Source: Archegozetes longisetosus (Eukaryota > Arthropoda > Arachnida > Sarcoptiformes > Trhypochthoniidae). From it: a stretch of 64,000 bases of DNA. The DNA is taken from positions 503,804 through 567,803 of the forward strand of contig JAEMBT020000006.1 of NCBI GenBank assembly GCA_018873245.2, written 5' to 3'. The notes beneath the pieces were generated by a model that saw nothing but the letters and a program-made list of their open reading frames with translations, made no database searches and was not told the origin of the DNA. The first letter of the stretch is position 1. The number at the start of each line of letters is the position of its first letter. Positions 10,545 to 22,651 of the stretch are shown here, piece by piece. The translations under genes and the position numbers were made by a program.

Positions 10545-13500
10545 TTAGTAAGTAGCGATTAGTAAAATTAAAGTTAGAGTTAATGCAAAAACGACTAGAG
10601 AATAGATGCCCAAAACAATCATTTTTGTTCGAATGACTGAATCATTTGGCAGATGTTGTTCATCAATACTAAACGATTCTTGAGTTGAAGATTTTAAACG
10701 ATTCACTTCAGGCTTCTGAAAGAGTAGCTTTTTCATAGCATCTTGAATTAACAAATAGAAAAATATGAATGACATGAAAACCCAGAAGAATGAATTTGGG
10801 AGATATACGTTGACCCATAATATATGTGCCATAAGTATAGCGCAGACTAATTAAAGGTAAAAGTTTATGTAAAAATTTTAATTAATTTTGTCATTGGTTT
10901 TGTATTACAAGCAAGAATTTGAGCAAGATTCCCTTCTAACCAATGAACCCAATCAAAAATCCATCGATAATCAGTTCCAGGATGTGGTCTGAAGAACGAG
11001 TTAATAATTTGCAAAGTGGCGAACAATACCGATGTTATTCCCAAAACTGGATGTGCGTGTGGCTGAAAGTGTTTATTGTTGAAAAAATTATATAGTTTTT
11101 TTGGATGGATTTAGGATTCACTTAATTTATTTAAAAGTTTATTATGTTCTCAAACTTTAAATCTAATTATATGATAACTTACGCCACTCCAAGCGTTCTT
11201 ATAATACCAAATAAGAACTATTGATGCTATCATTGATGACCAACCGGTTACCATAATAAGTCGATGTACCTTTAATTGAAACATTCGTCAACTTTGTTGT
11301 TACATAAACTGAATTAATCCAATAAAAACTTACTAAAAACCATATTTTAACACCAAAAATTGAGATTGAAGGCCAGTCATCTCTATAATAACGAGCCATT
11401 ATTATACCAGTGCTCACACATCCAACCCACGAAAATATCATTAGTGAACCTTTTAATGAACAATTTTGATTCAGTTGAAAATCTAGTTTGTCAAACCTCT
11501 ATAAACTATAAATACCGTGCCATTTAATGTAAACACTAACTCCAGCGGCACTTACAATACCAGTTGATTGAAGATTTTCAGTATTTTCCGAAGAGATCAT
11601 ATCCAGATTATGAAATCCCAATGAATCTAAATAATTATGGTTCATCATTATTGCTAACTTAAGACTAGATTTATGAAAGTCCTATTGGTAGAAGATTTTT
11701 CAACCTTATAGGTTCATTTTATAAATTATGTTTTAAATATGATCCAATTACAGGCAAAAGAGGATCCATAAGTAAAACTATCTATTTCTGATTCTCTTAG
11801 ATCGGGTGAACAAAGATAATTTGGACGGATTTAAGAATAGTGAAGTTTTAATTAAATTAAATTGGAGTTTTTAGTTATGAGTTTGGTTATGAAAAGCATG
11901 CTTAATCAAAGTAGGAAAACATACAAAAGGTCTTATTACCTCCATTCATGCCTCCTTTAGCCAATTGGATATAATAACGATTATTAGCTAAATCAAAAGT
12001 TTCACCACTGACTGAAGTGTTTAGGTCTCTATTCCAAACACATTGAAGAGCTCCATCTTTATACTGAGAAGAGATCAAGTTAATTCCAGATACGTTCTGA
12101 ACAGGCTCATTGTGGTGTTCACCGTATTTATTAAAACTTAAACCAAACTTTGGTGATCCATTTGCATCTAGATAGCATTGCGCAACGCTTCCACCCATTT
12201 TCTTTAACAAACATTGTAAATGTGACTATGATAAACATTTTTATTAACGAGAAAGAAGTTAAGATATATTTACTGCCGTTTTTGATAAACCATAAGCAAC
12301 ATAACGATTATTTTGATTGTTAGACTCGATCGGAGCCAATAACTCGAAAGTAACTTTTGACTGATTTGGAAAACTAGATCCCAGTATTTTGCAATCTTTG
12401 CTATTAATACAACCCTTCGGGTATCCAAAACATAACTTTTGACCCTTAAAACATTGGTCATAGATGTCTTCAGATAATGGGGGAGCTGCTGTATTTTCTG
12501 TTTGACTTCGAAGATTGATTGGATATGAAGTACTAGACCTATTAGTATGTTTTCTTATATAATCTGAAAATCAAGTTTTTCGGTCAGTATATTAACATAC
12601 TTAGAACAGTAAGAAAATATTACAATGTTTTGATCAATCAGTATTTAATAGAATCATCAGTTTGTCATTCAAAAATGATGAGCTCGAAAGCTTTTGCTGC
12701 ACTTTTTAATTGATAAAGTATAATTGTTTGTCGGTTATTTGAGCAAATTGAACAACTTCTATGACAGCTCATAAACATAATACTCTGCGTTCGTGTGTCT
12801 TTATCGAATCAAAGTGTAGGTAACGCCTAATTCTTGTTTAAACCTTTTATTTAAATCCCGACCTCTCCTAAAACTTTGCCAATCTTAATCTTTTTGTTTG
12901 TATTAAAAACTTTGAAATCCAATTGATTCATCGACAGATCTATTCGTCGATAAACCATTTATCGAAGAAAGCTTTTTCGACAGAACGATACACTGACACG
13001 CAATCTGACTTATATTTTACTGTGACAGAATTGTTACTAAGCCGTACTTGACTGTTTGAGTAGCGGCCCCAAGGCTACCCAACGACTGCTCACTAACACA
13101 CCTCTTAATATAACTAAAGGGTGTCCGGAAAGTAATTGGACTGAGTTTGATGCGCTCGCGCGCTGTAACCATTTGCTTGTCATTGTTGAGAATACCTTCA
13201 TTTTGAAGACAAGACATTCTTTTATGATATTCTAAACATAGATTATCTAAAAATTATCTCTGAAAACAATGAATAGGCCAGAAACAGAAGTATTCCCTAA
13301 AATAGTTGTGCAATTTTACTAAATTTTATATCAAATTTAGTTATAAACGTTACTATTTAGCACTCTCTGGAGTAGAACATCGAAGAATAAGACTATATGC
13401 GGCTATCAAAAGATAAGGTAATTCAATTAGTACCTGATTTAGGGCCGAAAAGTGTTTTCCCGGAGAATTATCTTATCATACAGGCCATCGAAGAATGTGG

Positions 13501-15689
13501 TCAAGTTTTAGAGCAATTTATTTAAAGCGGTTCAATGAATCCCGAAGAATATAAAACTGTATGCGTAGGGAAAAATCTCAAACAATTGATCGATAAATAT
13601 CACAAACAGGAAAATATCTTATTTTGATTGGATTTTGATACTATTCACTATGAAAAAGATGGCCAACAATGAATGCGTAATAAAAATTGAGATTTATTGC
13701 TAGTCTCGATAACGCTTCCAATTGTTTCCCAGCCCCGAACTTATGAAAAATTCTGATCAAATATAGATCTGAATATGGAATATGATCCAAACCACCGGAA
13801 AATCCCCATGAATTCAAATTTGTAAGGCAGAAAATATCTTAAAAGATTGCAAAAATCAGTGCAAAAGTTCTTATGTGTGACCTTTAAAAGAAACTCATAC
13901 GGATTGGGGATAAATTAGCTTTAGAACCACTTTAAGAGCACAAATAGATAAAAAATGAATATATTTTAATTCTCTAAAAATTTTATTAAAATATCTTTAG
14001 CAGTTTCAAAGTTATTGATCTTTCAAAACCAGTCCAATTACTTTCCGGACACCCTTTAATATTAGACTGCATTTCTACGCAATATTTTTCATAAATTCAT
14101 TTGTCGAAGAATCGTTCTGTCAGCAAATCGCTCGCCGACGAATGGACCTGCCGGCGGATCGTACTGAATCCAAAACTTTAAATGAAAAATTACCAGCACA
14201 CCTGTGTGACTAACAAAACCCCTTATCTGTATGTAAAGCGAGTTCTCGCCTGTACGGGTTAGAGATGAGAGTAAGTAAAACGATAAAATAGAACTTCCAG
14301 TTCAAAATCAAGAGCAATATACAATTCTCTGTATAGGCTCAAAAGGAGGTCTACTACATATGAGTATACAATTACTTTCAATTATCTCAAAATAAGAAAA
14401 GCAAAAGCTTTTTGAGTTAGAAAACGTTTTATCAAACTTTCATTCATGTTCTGCTCTATTATTGTTAATGCGTTGAGTTAGAGATTTGATTTGCACTTAT
14501 TGTGTTATCTCACTGGTAATTTATTGATAAAGGATTAACTAAGGCGACGAAAACAAATGATCTTGACAAATAATTTAAATTTGAAACAGTTTAAATGAGC
14601 TCAAATTAGTCTCGATTAAAATATAATTTGATTGACGATTACCTGTTGAAGGATTCCAATCTCCCCTTGCAATTTGTATATAATAACTGTTATTATCCAA
14701 ATTATACTCATGACCTTCGACATAAGTCACAGAACTTCTTCTCCATTTGCATCTGAAGAGCCCATTTTTATATTCACTTTCCTCTAATGCTATTCCATCT
14801 ACTTTTCTAATAGGTTCAGATCTGCGTCTCTCATTAAAACCATTATCGAGAACAACTTTAGAATCATTCCTGAGGGCACAAATTGTAATACTTCCACCCA
14901 TTGAAGAACTTTGAGACAAACTCATTGCCACGTATTTATTAGCGGATGCGCCATCGATAGATCCAAAAATTTCGAATTCAACACTTTTATTTGTATCATT
15001 GACTGGAATAGCGCTCAATAATATTTGGCAATTTTTGTTTGCTATACAATCATTCGGCAATCCATAACAAAAACTGAGTGATTTGGCGCAATTTTGATAG
15101 CTTTCTTCTATTGAATTGTTGGCTTCCGTTTCGAAAAGATCGCTATTCCCTACAGAAAAGCAGTTTACAAATACATTATACTAAAACTATAGGCTGTCAA
15201 CTAATTGAACACTTCAAATTTTTTCGTTAACTATTATTGTTGTTGAACAATTAGAGTGAAAGAGCACACAGATTTTCTTTATGTTAAAAGATTGAAAGGT
15301 AAAGCACAGCACAACAAGTTCAATACGTGTTCATGCTTTTTCCGAATTTTTATTTTGTTTAGAAATTTTTCCTAATCAATCAGTTCACAATCAACTCAAG
15401 CGAAAGCATTTATGTCTAAATAAGCGTTCCGTTCATAAAAACCAATTCATAAAGAAGTACAATAATTATTGAATGTTATAATGAAGATAATGAGTTTGTC
15501 AAGTATCTTCCTGTCAGTTCAGAAATAATCCAATTTAAATTCTAACTTATGTGTAACTGTCAGTTTGAAAACTAAAGTTATCTTAAAGATTTTAAGTAAC
15601 TTACTTTTTCCGTTATAATCTTGCGCTTCATTATAACAAATAACAAGCAACAGATTAATTGAAATAATTAGCAAGTTATTATAAAACAT
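10545..15689 (-). CDS. FRRS1-like ferric-chelate reductase with two DOMON domains and cytochrome b561
   Basis: Nine coding exons, all with GT-AG borders and matching phases: 15689-15605, 15149-14643, 12563-12274, 12201-11940, 11626-11516, 11449-11334, 11269-11183, 11062-10909 and 10846-10545 (637 aa). Order: signal peptide (LLIISINLLLVIC); DOMON 1 (~30-198); DOMON 2 (~200-380); then cytochrome b561 helices. Putative haem-ligand histidines sit in KWHGSLMIFSWVG, VHRLIMVTGW, HPVLGI and FDWVHW; FFRPHPGTDYRW is typical of FRRS1/SDR2. The family moves electrons across membranes to reduce ferric iron. Human FRRS1 has a reeler domain and one DOMON; here I see no reeler and the DOMON module is duplicated (CxGxxxNDC or CxGYPKGC starts, GLSKTAKMGG/SLSQSSSMGG, YYIQxA ends). 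Intron 2 holds a dead mariner-type element. Confidence 0.9.
13117..14056. mobile_element. degenerate Tc1/mariner-type element in intron 2 of the FRRS1-like gene
   Basis: 27-bp perfect terminal inverted repeats begin AAGGGTGTCCGGAAAGTAAT, flanked by TA duplications (13115-13116 and 14057-14058). On the plus strand around 13610-13760, remnants such as ENILF-stop-LDF, IHYEK and SQPRTYEKF resemble the catalytic-domain pattern FWPDLASxHY then PQxRPIExFW, with a stop in place of the W and further stops. The element is dead and only 940 bp long. It is spliced out with the intron. Confidence 0.85.
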
Positions 15690-16558
15690 GTTAAAGTAAC
15701 GATATTTCAAGAATATTAAAGTATCTGCCAAAAATAATGAAATATGAATCACAACAAATTTCCTCAATTTTTAAGTAACGAGTATCCTATCAGGAAATCG
15801 AGACTAAAAGACAGTGTTATCTTTATCAATATAAGTTTGGCACGAGAGAATAAAACCTCAAAAATCCATATCACAAAAGATATGACAATAAACTGTGGTA
15901 TCAATTTTTCGTTGAGTAATACAAAGTAAATGTTAATGTTTTGTTATATTATCACTAATGAATGATTTGATTGCCTGCAATTATAAGAATCACGTTTTGT
16001 TTCATTAAACTGCTGACGGAATTATCGCAATAGCAATAATCACGACTCATGCAATGATTAATTATATAACATTCAATAAATTTGACTCATTAATTCATAG
16101 TAAACATTTTCCTATTATTATTCATGTAATGTTTATCTGTTCTTTAGAAAAGTGGAATATTAATCTTAAAGTGTATTGCGATAATTACTATAACGTTTCG
16201 GTTTATTCCTAAAGTCATCTGAACAATAGAAAGTTTTAGTTTGATTATAAATACTAGAACAAACATTTAAATCTTATTGTTACTAACCCCTGATAATAAC
16301 ATCCTAATCAAAGTTCAGAACCTGTTATATTTTCGCTAACCTTCAACTAAGGGAATTATGTGCTTCGAAAGTGATTAAATTGATAGTAACATGATGAGAG
16401 CTTCCAAAGTTCAAACTTTTATTTAATATAATTATTTTGTGCCCGTTATGACAGTAAAAGAGATAAAATTTTTCGGTTCTAAAGAGTATCAAAATCAGTA
16501 GGTAGTCGGTGCTTAGAAACGTCCGAATTCAGTGCTAGAGTTAGACATTTGGATTCCC
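15690..16558. other. intergenic, 5' flank of the FRRS1-like gene
   Basis: AT-rich. The promoter of the minus-strand gene should lie here, but I see no convincing TATA box or other motif. No other gene seen. Confidence 0.4.
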
Positions 16559-17793
16559 TTACTGTTTAGTATAGCATGAAAAATCAGTAAAGGAGTACAG
16601 TATTTTCTACTTTACTGAAGAATACTGTTTCCTGGAGTGCGTTTCTGAGAACGGTCTTAATTTTTAGTCATGTGATCAGTAGCAAGATCGATTTTATGAC
16701 TGAGAAATCATCAGATTATATGATAGGTCTTAAAATACATCAAAAAATTGATGCCTAAAATCACAAGTACACCATAACTTTTTTAATTTTATTCCAAATT
16801 GCTGTTAAATCGAAGAAGGAATCCAAATTTTAGTAAAGATACTTTTTAAAATACTTGTTGATGAATACACAAAGAATAAATAGATGTTTGAACAAAATAG
16901 CTGTAATTTTAAGATAAACTTTTGTAAGAATTGGACATTTATAACTCAACTCTACTAATTGTAAATGAATAAAATTTATTTATTATTATCTAAAGCCAAC
17001 AATTATTTACTATCATAACACAAGTAATAAACGTTAATTCAAATTTAATCAAGTATTATGTAAACATCGATTATATTATCACTTTATGACTGGTATGGAA
17101 TAGTAATAGATTTATTAATTATTGTTAAGACCGAAGGATTACGAAACACATTAGTTTTAAGATCAATCATAGACAAATATATTGCTGAATCTGTGACTCT
17201 AGCTGATCATAGGACCAGTCATTTCTCAGTCATAGCTTTAAGATCGGTTATAAGTTATAACTCTTTTCTGGAACTCTAAAGTAATAAAACCGATCACATA
17301 TTTAGTCTTAAGATTAGTCTTAGTTTTACGACTGTTTACAGAAACGTGCCTCCGAAATTTACTGTAAAACAAACTGCACATAACGCATGTTTTTGGATAT
17401 TTACACTCTGAACGCATTCTTTCAGATCCCATAATTTATTGGATAGAATGTAAGATACTTTTCTGAGAACCTCTAAATTAGCCATCAGGCTTTTTTCAAT
17501 ACCCGCAACTAATATCTCAGCGAACGTAATTTCAATTATTCAAATTTAACTTTATAAAAATGGTTCAAAACTTGACCCAGAAAATAACGATAAAATGCAT
17601 TTTGCATTCTAATTGTGATTCATTAGAAAACAATACAGTATTATAAACTGTATTATAGATTATAATAAAATTTGAGTAATTTGCACTAAAGTCTAGAAGC
17701 TACTGTTTTAGGTTAAAGCAGTGAAGTGCAGTGCATTAATCCATATGGCCAATAAAGTACAGTACGGTAATCAATTTTTGATAAAATTTTGTC
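16559..17793. repeat. interspersed repeat, copy B (split by another element)
   Basis: Same ~500-bp repeat as copy A (3078-4252), in the same orientation. It starts TTACTGTTTAGTATAG and ends near GTAATCAATTTTTGATAAAA. It is interrupted at a different point, by the element at 16634-17353, showing that the two insertions were independent. Confidence 0.8.
16634..17353. mobile_element. non-autonomous element with ~19-bp imperfect terminal inverted repeats
   Basis: The left end GGAGTGCGTTTCTGAGAAC and the inverted right end GGAGGCACGTTTCTGTAAAC match imperfectly. Inside, ATGACTGAGAAAT and GATCAG motifs recur inverted near both ends. Comparison with copy A, which lacks this 720-bp segment, shows it is an insertion. 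The target duplication is short and ambiguous (possibly CCT), so the superfamily is not settled. No coding content. Confidence 0.72.
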
Positions 17794-18413
17794 TCCAACA
17801 AAGACAGAACTGACTAGAAATATACTAAATTCTATCATCAAATGTTGGAATACAATTTTACTCACAAACTTTCCCGAACAAATCATCAAATTCAAATATT
17901 AATAGAATTGATTAATACAAGCTATCTTAAAGCCTATTCGAATCTTAATAAACTATTCGACATTATAGTTTGCAACAAAAAAATTAGCAAAAATTTTGTT
18001 TATATTAATTTTGTATTAATTATGGCATTTACTTGATCGTTCATAATGATATGATGTAAAAGATTTATTAATTATAATATACATTATAATTTGAATTTTT
18101 TTTAATTTTAGAACTTGACGCTACTTTTACATTTAATTGAAATAAACAATTATGATTGGAAATGAGACTTGAAAATTCTTTTGATAGTATTATTTTTAAA
18201 GCTAAATCAGTACTCAATTTATTTAGCTTGACATTATGAAAAATATAAGACGTTTAAAAATTAATTAAACCCTAAAACACTAGGATTTATTACGTTTGAC
18301 CGACAGGTGCGTTTGAATGACACTCATTCAGCCAACAAATTCGTCTGACAGACAAGTTGAATTTATATATAGGTTTTTCTGTCAACAGTAATATAATTGT
18401 TGTCCACCCCTAT
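17794..18413. other. intergenic, no feature seen
   Basis: Very AT-rich sequence. Open frames such as 17842-18036 are chance and show no recognisable composition or start context. Confidence 0.4.
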
Positions 18414-18925
18414 GACGATGGATCACGTTCATATTGTCGAAAATAAGTTTATCGATAGTCACATTTTTATTAATAGCTGAAGAAGTGCAAGCCGAAGAAG
18501 TTGTCCGAACAAAAGATAACAAAACAGCGCTGATCTACGCCTTCAGACGAGCGGCTAGAGTATAAACACGACTATCACCATGTGTGGCATTGACCAGCTA
18601 ATAGCGATGATTATTTTTATACTCAAACAACTTGCCTGACGACATACACTAACAACATTTCGATGTTTTGTTGAAACAATTTGATACTCATATACTACCA
18701 GCTAGTCAAATAAGTTGTTTGAGTATAAAATTATTATCACCATTAGCTGATCCATGTCACATATGGTGAATCATGTTTATACTCTAACCACTCGTCTGAA
18801 AGTGTAGGTCAGTACTGTTTTGATATCTTTTGCTCGAACAATTCGGCTTGCGCTTCTTCAGCTATTATTACAAATGTGACTGTCGATAAAATGAGTAACG
18901 ATAAAGTGACTGCGACCGATGACGA
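18414..18925. repeat. long inverted repeat (foldback element 3)
   Basis: The left arm (about 18414-18640) and inverted right arm (about 18705-18925) share TATCGATAGTCACAT/TATCGACAGTCACAT, ATAATAGCTGAAGAAG, GCAAGCCGAA, TTCAGACGAG and TTTTATACTCAAACAACTT. The loop is only ~65 bp. No coding content; class unknown. Confidence 0.78.
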
Positions 18926-19952
18926 GCACGTAAAACTCACAAGGAATATTTTTAGTATCCATTTTGCAAAAAGAAAAAATTCGTTAAAATCAGTATTGCA
19001 ATAAGATAAATTTTCGGCTTTGCTTAAAAGTAAATGTTGTGAGCAATTCCTCTTAAAAATTCTAAAGCAACTCGACTTTCACGAAACTCCTATTATCAGA
19101 TAGGCTTTTCAGACAAAATATTTGTATAAATGATTAAACATGACTACTGATCAAATGTACCTATCAGTCAGATGATTTTCATCCATGACAGTATATAAAG
19201 AACATGTAAAAACCATGAGCTTCTGAAATTTTGAAATGATATTTGCTGTAGAGTTAGCTCTAGTTATGGTATAAAACATCAAACTCTCATTTAAATAATT
19301 GTAACTATGCCTGATTTGATGTAAAGTATCATATTAAATGAATTAAAAAACAACTGGAAAATAGTGAAATTGGCTTTTTGAAAATTTAATTGAATTTAAA
19401 ATTCAATGGTCTTTCATTGATATCATGTAGCACGTAAGTTATAGATTTTTTACTGTAGCCGTGAAAGCGGTGAAAATATTTTTATGATATAATAATCTCC
19501 AAATACTAGTAAAAACGCTGCAGTTTGCCAATAATAAAGTCTACCTATACGCATTCATAAATTCTTATGAATATAAACTTTTAACTGGTTCTTTTATACC
19601 ATACATACAGGCTTATAGCAATACCAGTCTGCTCCATAGATCCTAAAAGGATTTTAATTTACCTAACCTAACTTAACATAATCTAACCTAACCTTCTAAA
19701 TTCTAGAAATGTGTCTTTTATTTTTCTCAAAAAGTGATTCAAAACAAGCACCTCACTGATTTAAAAGTTGAAATTTTGATGAAATTGAACGATACAATAG
19801 TCAACTCCATTCAATTGTTTGTTAGATGAGAAGCAATATTCTCAACCACTATTCTGACATTATCTATAGATGTTTTCGGATGCCATTCATAATGGATGCC
19901 AGCATTAATTGATACAGTACTGCCTCTTACATTGTAAAAGTTTTTGGAGACA
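18926..19952. other. intergenic, with a short CCTAA-like stretch
   Basis: No gene seen. Around 19661-19693 there is a degenerate run of CCTAACC/CTTAAC units, resembling the arthropod telomere repeat TTAGG on the other strand; it is too short and impure to mean much. Confidence 0.4.
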
Positions 19953-20754
19953 CTCTACAATAGGGGTTCTTAAATGGTGGATCGCGACCCAAAAGATGGT
20001 CGCAGCGTCACATTTCTTAATGAACACATTTAGAAATTTTAAAAACTTATAAATTATAGAAAGTGTTTAAAGGATTGTAATCTAGCGAACTGTAAACTAA
20101 ACACATAAAAAGATAATCTCAAATTATTTCTTGTGAACAATTATGGATGACTGAGTACTGAATCAGTACATTATTCTTAACATATAAATAAAGAAATGTT
20201 ATGATTTTAATATTTGAGAAAAACGAAACAAATAGATGATTTAATAAGTTATGGATGACTAAAAATATTAGATATAAAAAAGTGAAAAACAATATTAGTT
20301 AATTATTTTTATATCTTTATTGTGAGGCATTTTGAAGTACTTGATAGTTAAAAGATCAAAAATTGTTAGCTATCAAAATCAATAATTGAACTATTCAACT
20401 AATGAATTAAGCAGTAAAAAGAAAGTTTTTCGAAAATATTTAGATTCTTATTTAAAATTAGGATTCATCGATGATGGATGCGATGTCTCCCAGTCCATGT
20501 GCGTTTTATGCTTTGAAAAGCCATCAAATGAATCTTTAAAACCCTCGAACTAAGACATTTAAAAACAAAACGTCCAAATGATCAAAACCATAATTTAGAG
20601 TTTTTCGTGTTGAAAAACAATATACCCAAAGTTAGCTAAAATCGTTATTAATCAATTAATACTTATACCGTCAACGTATTTGCGTGAAAGTGCTTTCTCT
20701 GGTCTTATTTATCTAAAAAATACATACACGTAACATATAAAAAATGTACATATA

Positions 20755-22111
20755 TTAGGTCAGTCGGAAAATAACCGGAATATTAGAAATCATAGACTTT
20801 AAAAGATATTTATTATATAATAATATAATTATACAATATATTCTCCCCCTGTCTGGGTGACTAAAGCCCACCGCTCTGGGAGGTGTCGTATTCCTTTAGC
20901 CTCATCTTTTAGATTTATTTCTTTAATAACTTCATCATAAGCAGCTTTAAGTTCATCCTCATTGGCAAATCTCTTTCCTTTGCTAGGCTTCTTTATTCTA
21001 GCAATACCATCATAGCCGCGAGGATTCAAATCAGGGCTATAAGGGGGATGTTTCAACACCTCCCATCGATGTCGTTTGAAAAATTCTTGAACTTTCTGAT
21101 GTTTGTGTGGCTTAGCATTGTCATGTAAGATGAGTGGTCTCGCAATACGGTGTTTGTTTGTCTCTCGGTGCAATATTTCGGACAAAAAATTAAGATAAAC
21201 TTCAAAATTGACGTTTTTATTTTTAGGTAAAATTTGATAAGCTATGACCCGATTTTGATGAAACGCTACGATCATCATTACCTTCCAGTCACTCATTGTT
21301 GCCCTGACTTTGGTCGGCCTACGACAAAGAATAAAGCCACTCACATAATTTTTAGATTTCGAAAATTTAACTTTAAATAATTACGGTGTTTGTTAGGTAG
21401 GATCCATTGACGTGAACTCTTAGCATCTAATGGGTCATAGCTTTTCAGCCAAGTTTCATCGATTGCTATAATTCTTTCCAGAATATCAGGGTTACTATTA
21501 TATCTTTCAAGGTTCTCTGTAGAAATATGTACCCGCAACTCCTTTTGTTCGGGTTTTAATTCGTGTGGTACCCATCTTGAGGCTACCTTTCTTGCCCCTA
21601 CCATATTCAAAAGATCCTTTGTACTCGTGATACCAATACCTAATTCTTGGGCCAAATCTTCGGTCCTCTAGTAATTGCCCTCATTTAAAAGCTCCTTAAG
21701 TTTTTGTTCGTGTGTTATATCAGTCGAAGTACGAGGTCTTCCTGGGTGAGGGGCGTCCTCGCTGCTTAGGCGGCTTCTATCTTTAAATTGATTATAAAGG
21801 TCATATACCTGACTTTTGCTTAATGCACTTCTCCGAGCTATTTTATCCAACATCTTATAAACTTCAATAGCAGAAGTGTTCAATAGAACATGACATTTAA
21901 TAATTGCACGTTGTTCTTGATTTGTAACACTAGCTCGAAGTGGGTCCACTTTTGGACCATAAACAGAAATCGTATTTAAAAGCACAAGAAATACAAGCGA
22001 CCGCATCATTCACTTTCTTTTACTCTAATGTGCAATAATATAACATAAACATGTTTACAACTTTTATCAGTAACGTGATTAAAAAGTCCGATTAATTTCC
22101 GGCTGACCTAA
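20755..22111. mobile_element. mariner element nested in the hAT remnant
   Basis: The terminal repeats TTAGGTCAGTCGGAAAATAA and, inverted at the right end, TTAGGTCAGCCGGAAATTAA are flanked by TA (20753-20754 and 22112-22113). The 1357-bp length and transposase fit a full-length mariner of the irritans-like type. It landed inside the C-terminal coding region of the older hAT, splitting it. Confidence 0.92.
20829..22009 (-). pseudogene. mariner transposase, broken (frameshifts; third catalytic Asp lost)
   Basis: Three consecutive open pieces on the minus strand (22009-21668, 21655-21341, 21344-20829) make up a mariner transposase in different frames. The first holds the N-terminal helix-turn-helix region (EQRAIIKCHVLL, SKSQVYDLYNQF, then GRPRTS). 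The second has the first catalytic Asp in IIAIDETW. The third has the second in LILHDNAKPH and the PPYSPDLNP motif. The DD34D spacing places the last catalytic residue 35 positions after the D of HDNA; that position is Gly (PRGYDG) instead of Asp. Two frame breaks plus this loss mean the protein is inactive. Confidence 0.92.
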
Positions 22112-22319
22112 TACATATAAATTGAAAGTAGAAAGTCATTTAGTTCTTTCATTGGCTAAAATTGTTCCTAATACTAATGAGCATTGTAGTAATAAACAAT
22201 CGCATGGTTTTAATTCAATTAAAAATGTTTAATTGTAAAGGTTCTCTTAATAGGTGGCCAGAACTTTTAGACTTTCAGGTGATCCGCGAGAAAAAAGTTT
22301 GGGAACCACTGCTCTACAA

Positions 22320-22651
22320 AATAAATATTACTTAAACTTTTGAAAGTATTTTACTTTTGAACTCTTATTGACATTTTATAAGTGCTGAATTTTTAGAAAT
22401 TTGACTTTAATTCAATTAATAACATATGTTCTGGTTTCAACTTTGTCTATTTTGAATTCATTGCACAATCAAAGTTTTAGTAAACTAGTAAATGCATGAA
22501 AAGCAAATCTTGATTAACACATGTTTTTTCAAACTATGAAAATCATATCAAATGATGATTTGAACCAAATCGAAGGACAAAAGAAGCAAATTTCTGCTTA
22601 AAAGTAGTATAATTATCAAAAGGATTTCATTATCGACCCAATAGTTTAAGA
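22320..22651. other. 5' flank of the alpha-mannosidase gene
   Basis: AT-rich, non-coding. It must hold the mannosidase promoter, but no clear TATA box was seen. Confidence 0.4.

Larger units (their letters stand above)
19961..22311. mobile_element. internally deleted hAT element, interrupted by a mariner
   Basis: Exact 8-bp duplications CTCTACAA (19953-19960 and 22312-22319) flank ends TAGGGGTTCTTAAA and TTTGGGAACCACTG, i.e. terminal repeats with a GGGGTTCTTAAA/GTGGTTCCCAAA relation as in ZBED/Charlie-like hATs. Inside, on the plus strand, decayed transposase pieces remain: a zinc-finger region near 20458-20560 (GFIDDG, MCVLCFEKPSNESLKPSN then stop) and a dimerisation region near 20660-20735 (TYLRESAFSGLIYLKNTYT) that resumes after the mariner at about 22120 (KLKVESHLVLSLAKIVPN, NKQSH). 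The catalytic core is deleted. Net of the mariner it is about 1 kb. Confidence 0.88.

Noticed and set aside
13017..13217. 66-codon minus-strand open frame
   Set aside because: It straddles the edge of the mariner-type element in the FRRS1-like intron and matches no family.
19661..19693. interstitial telomere repeat
   Set aside because: Only a few degenerate CCTAA-like units; not distinguishable from chance in such sequence.
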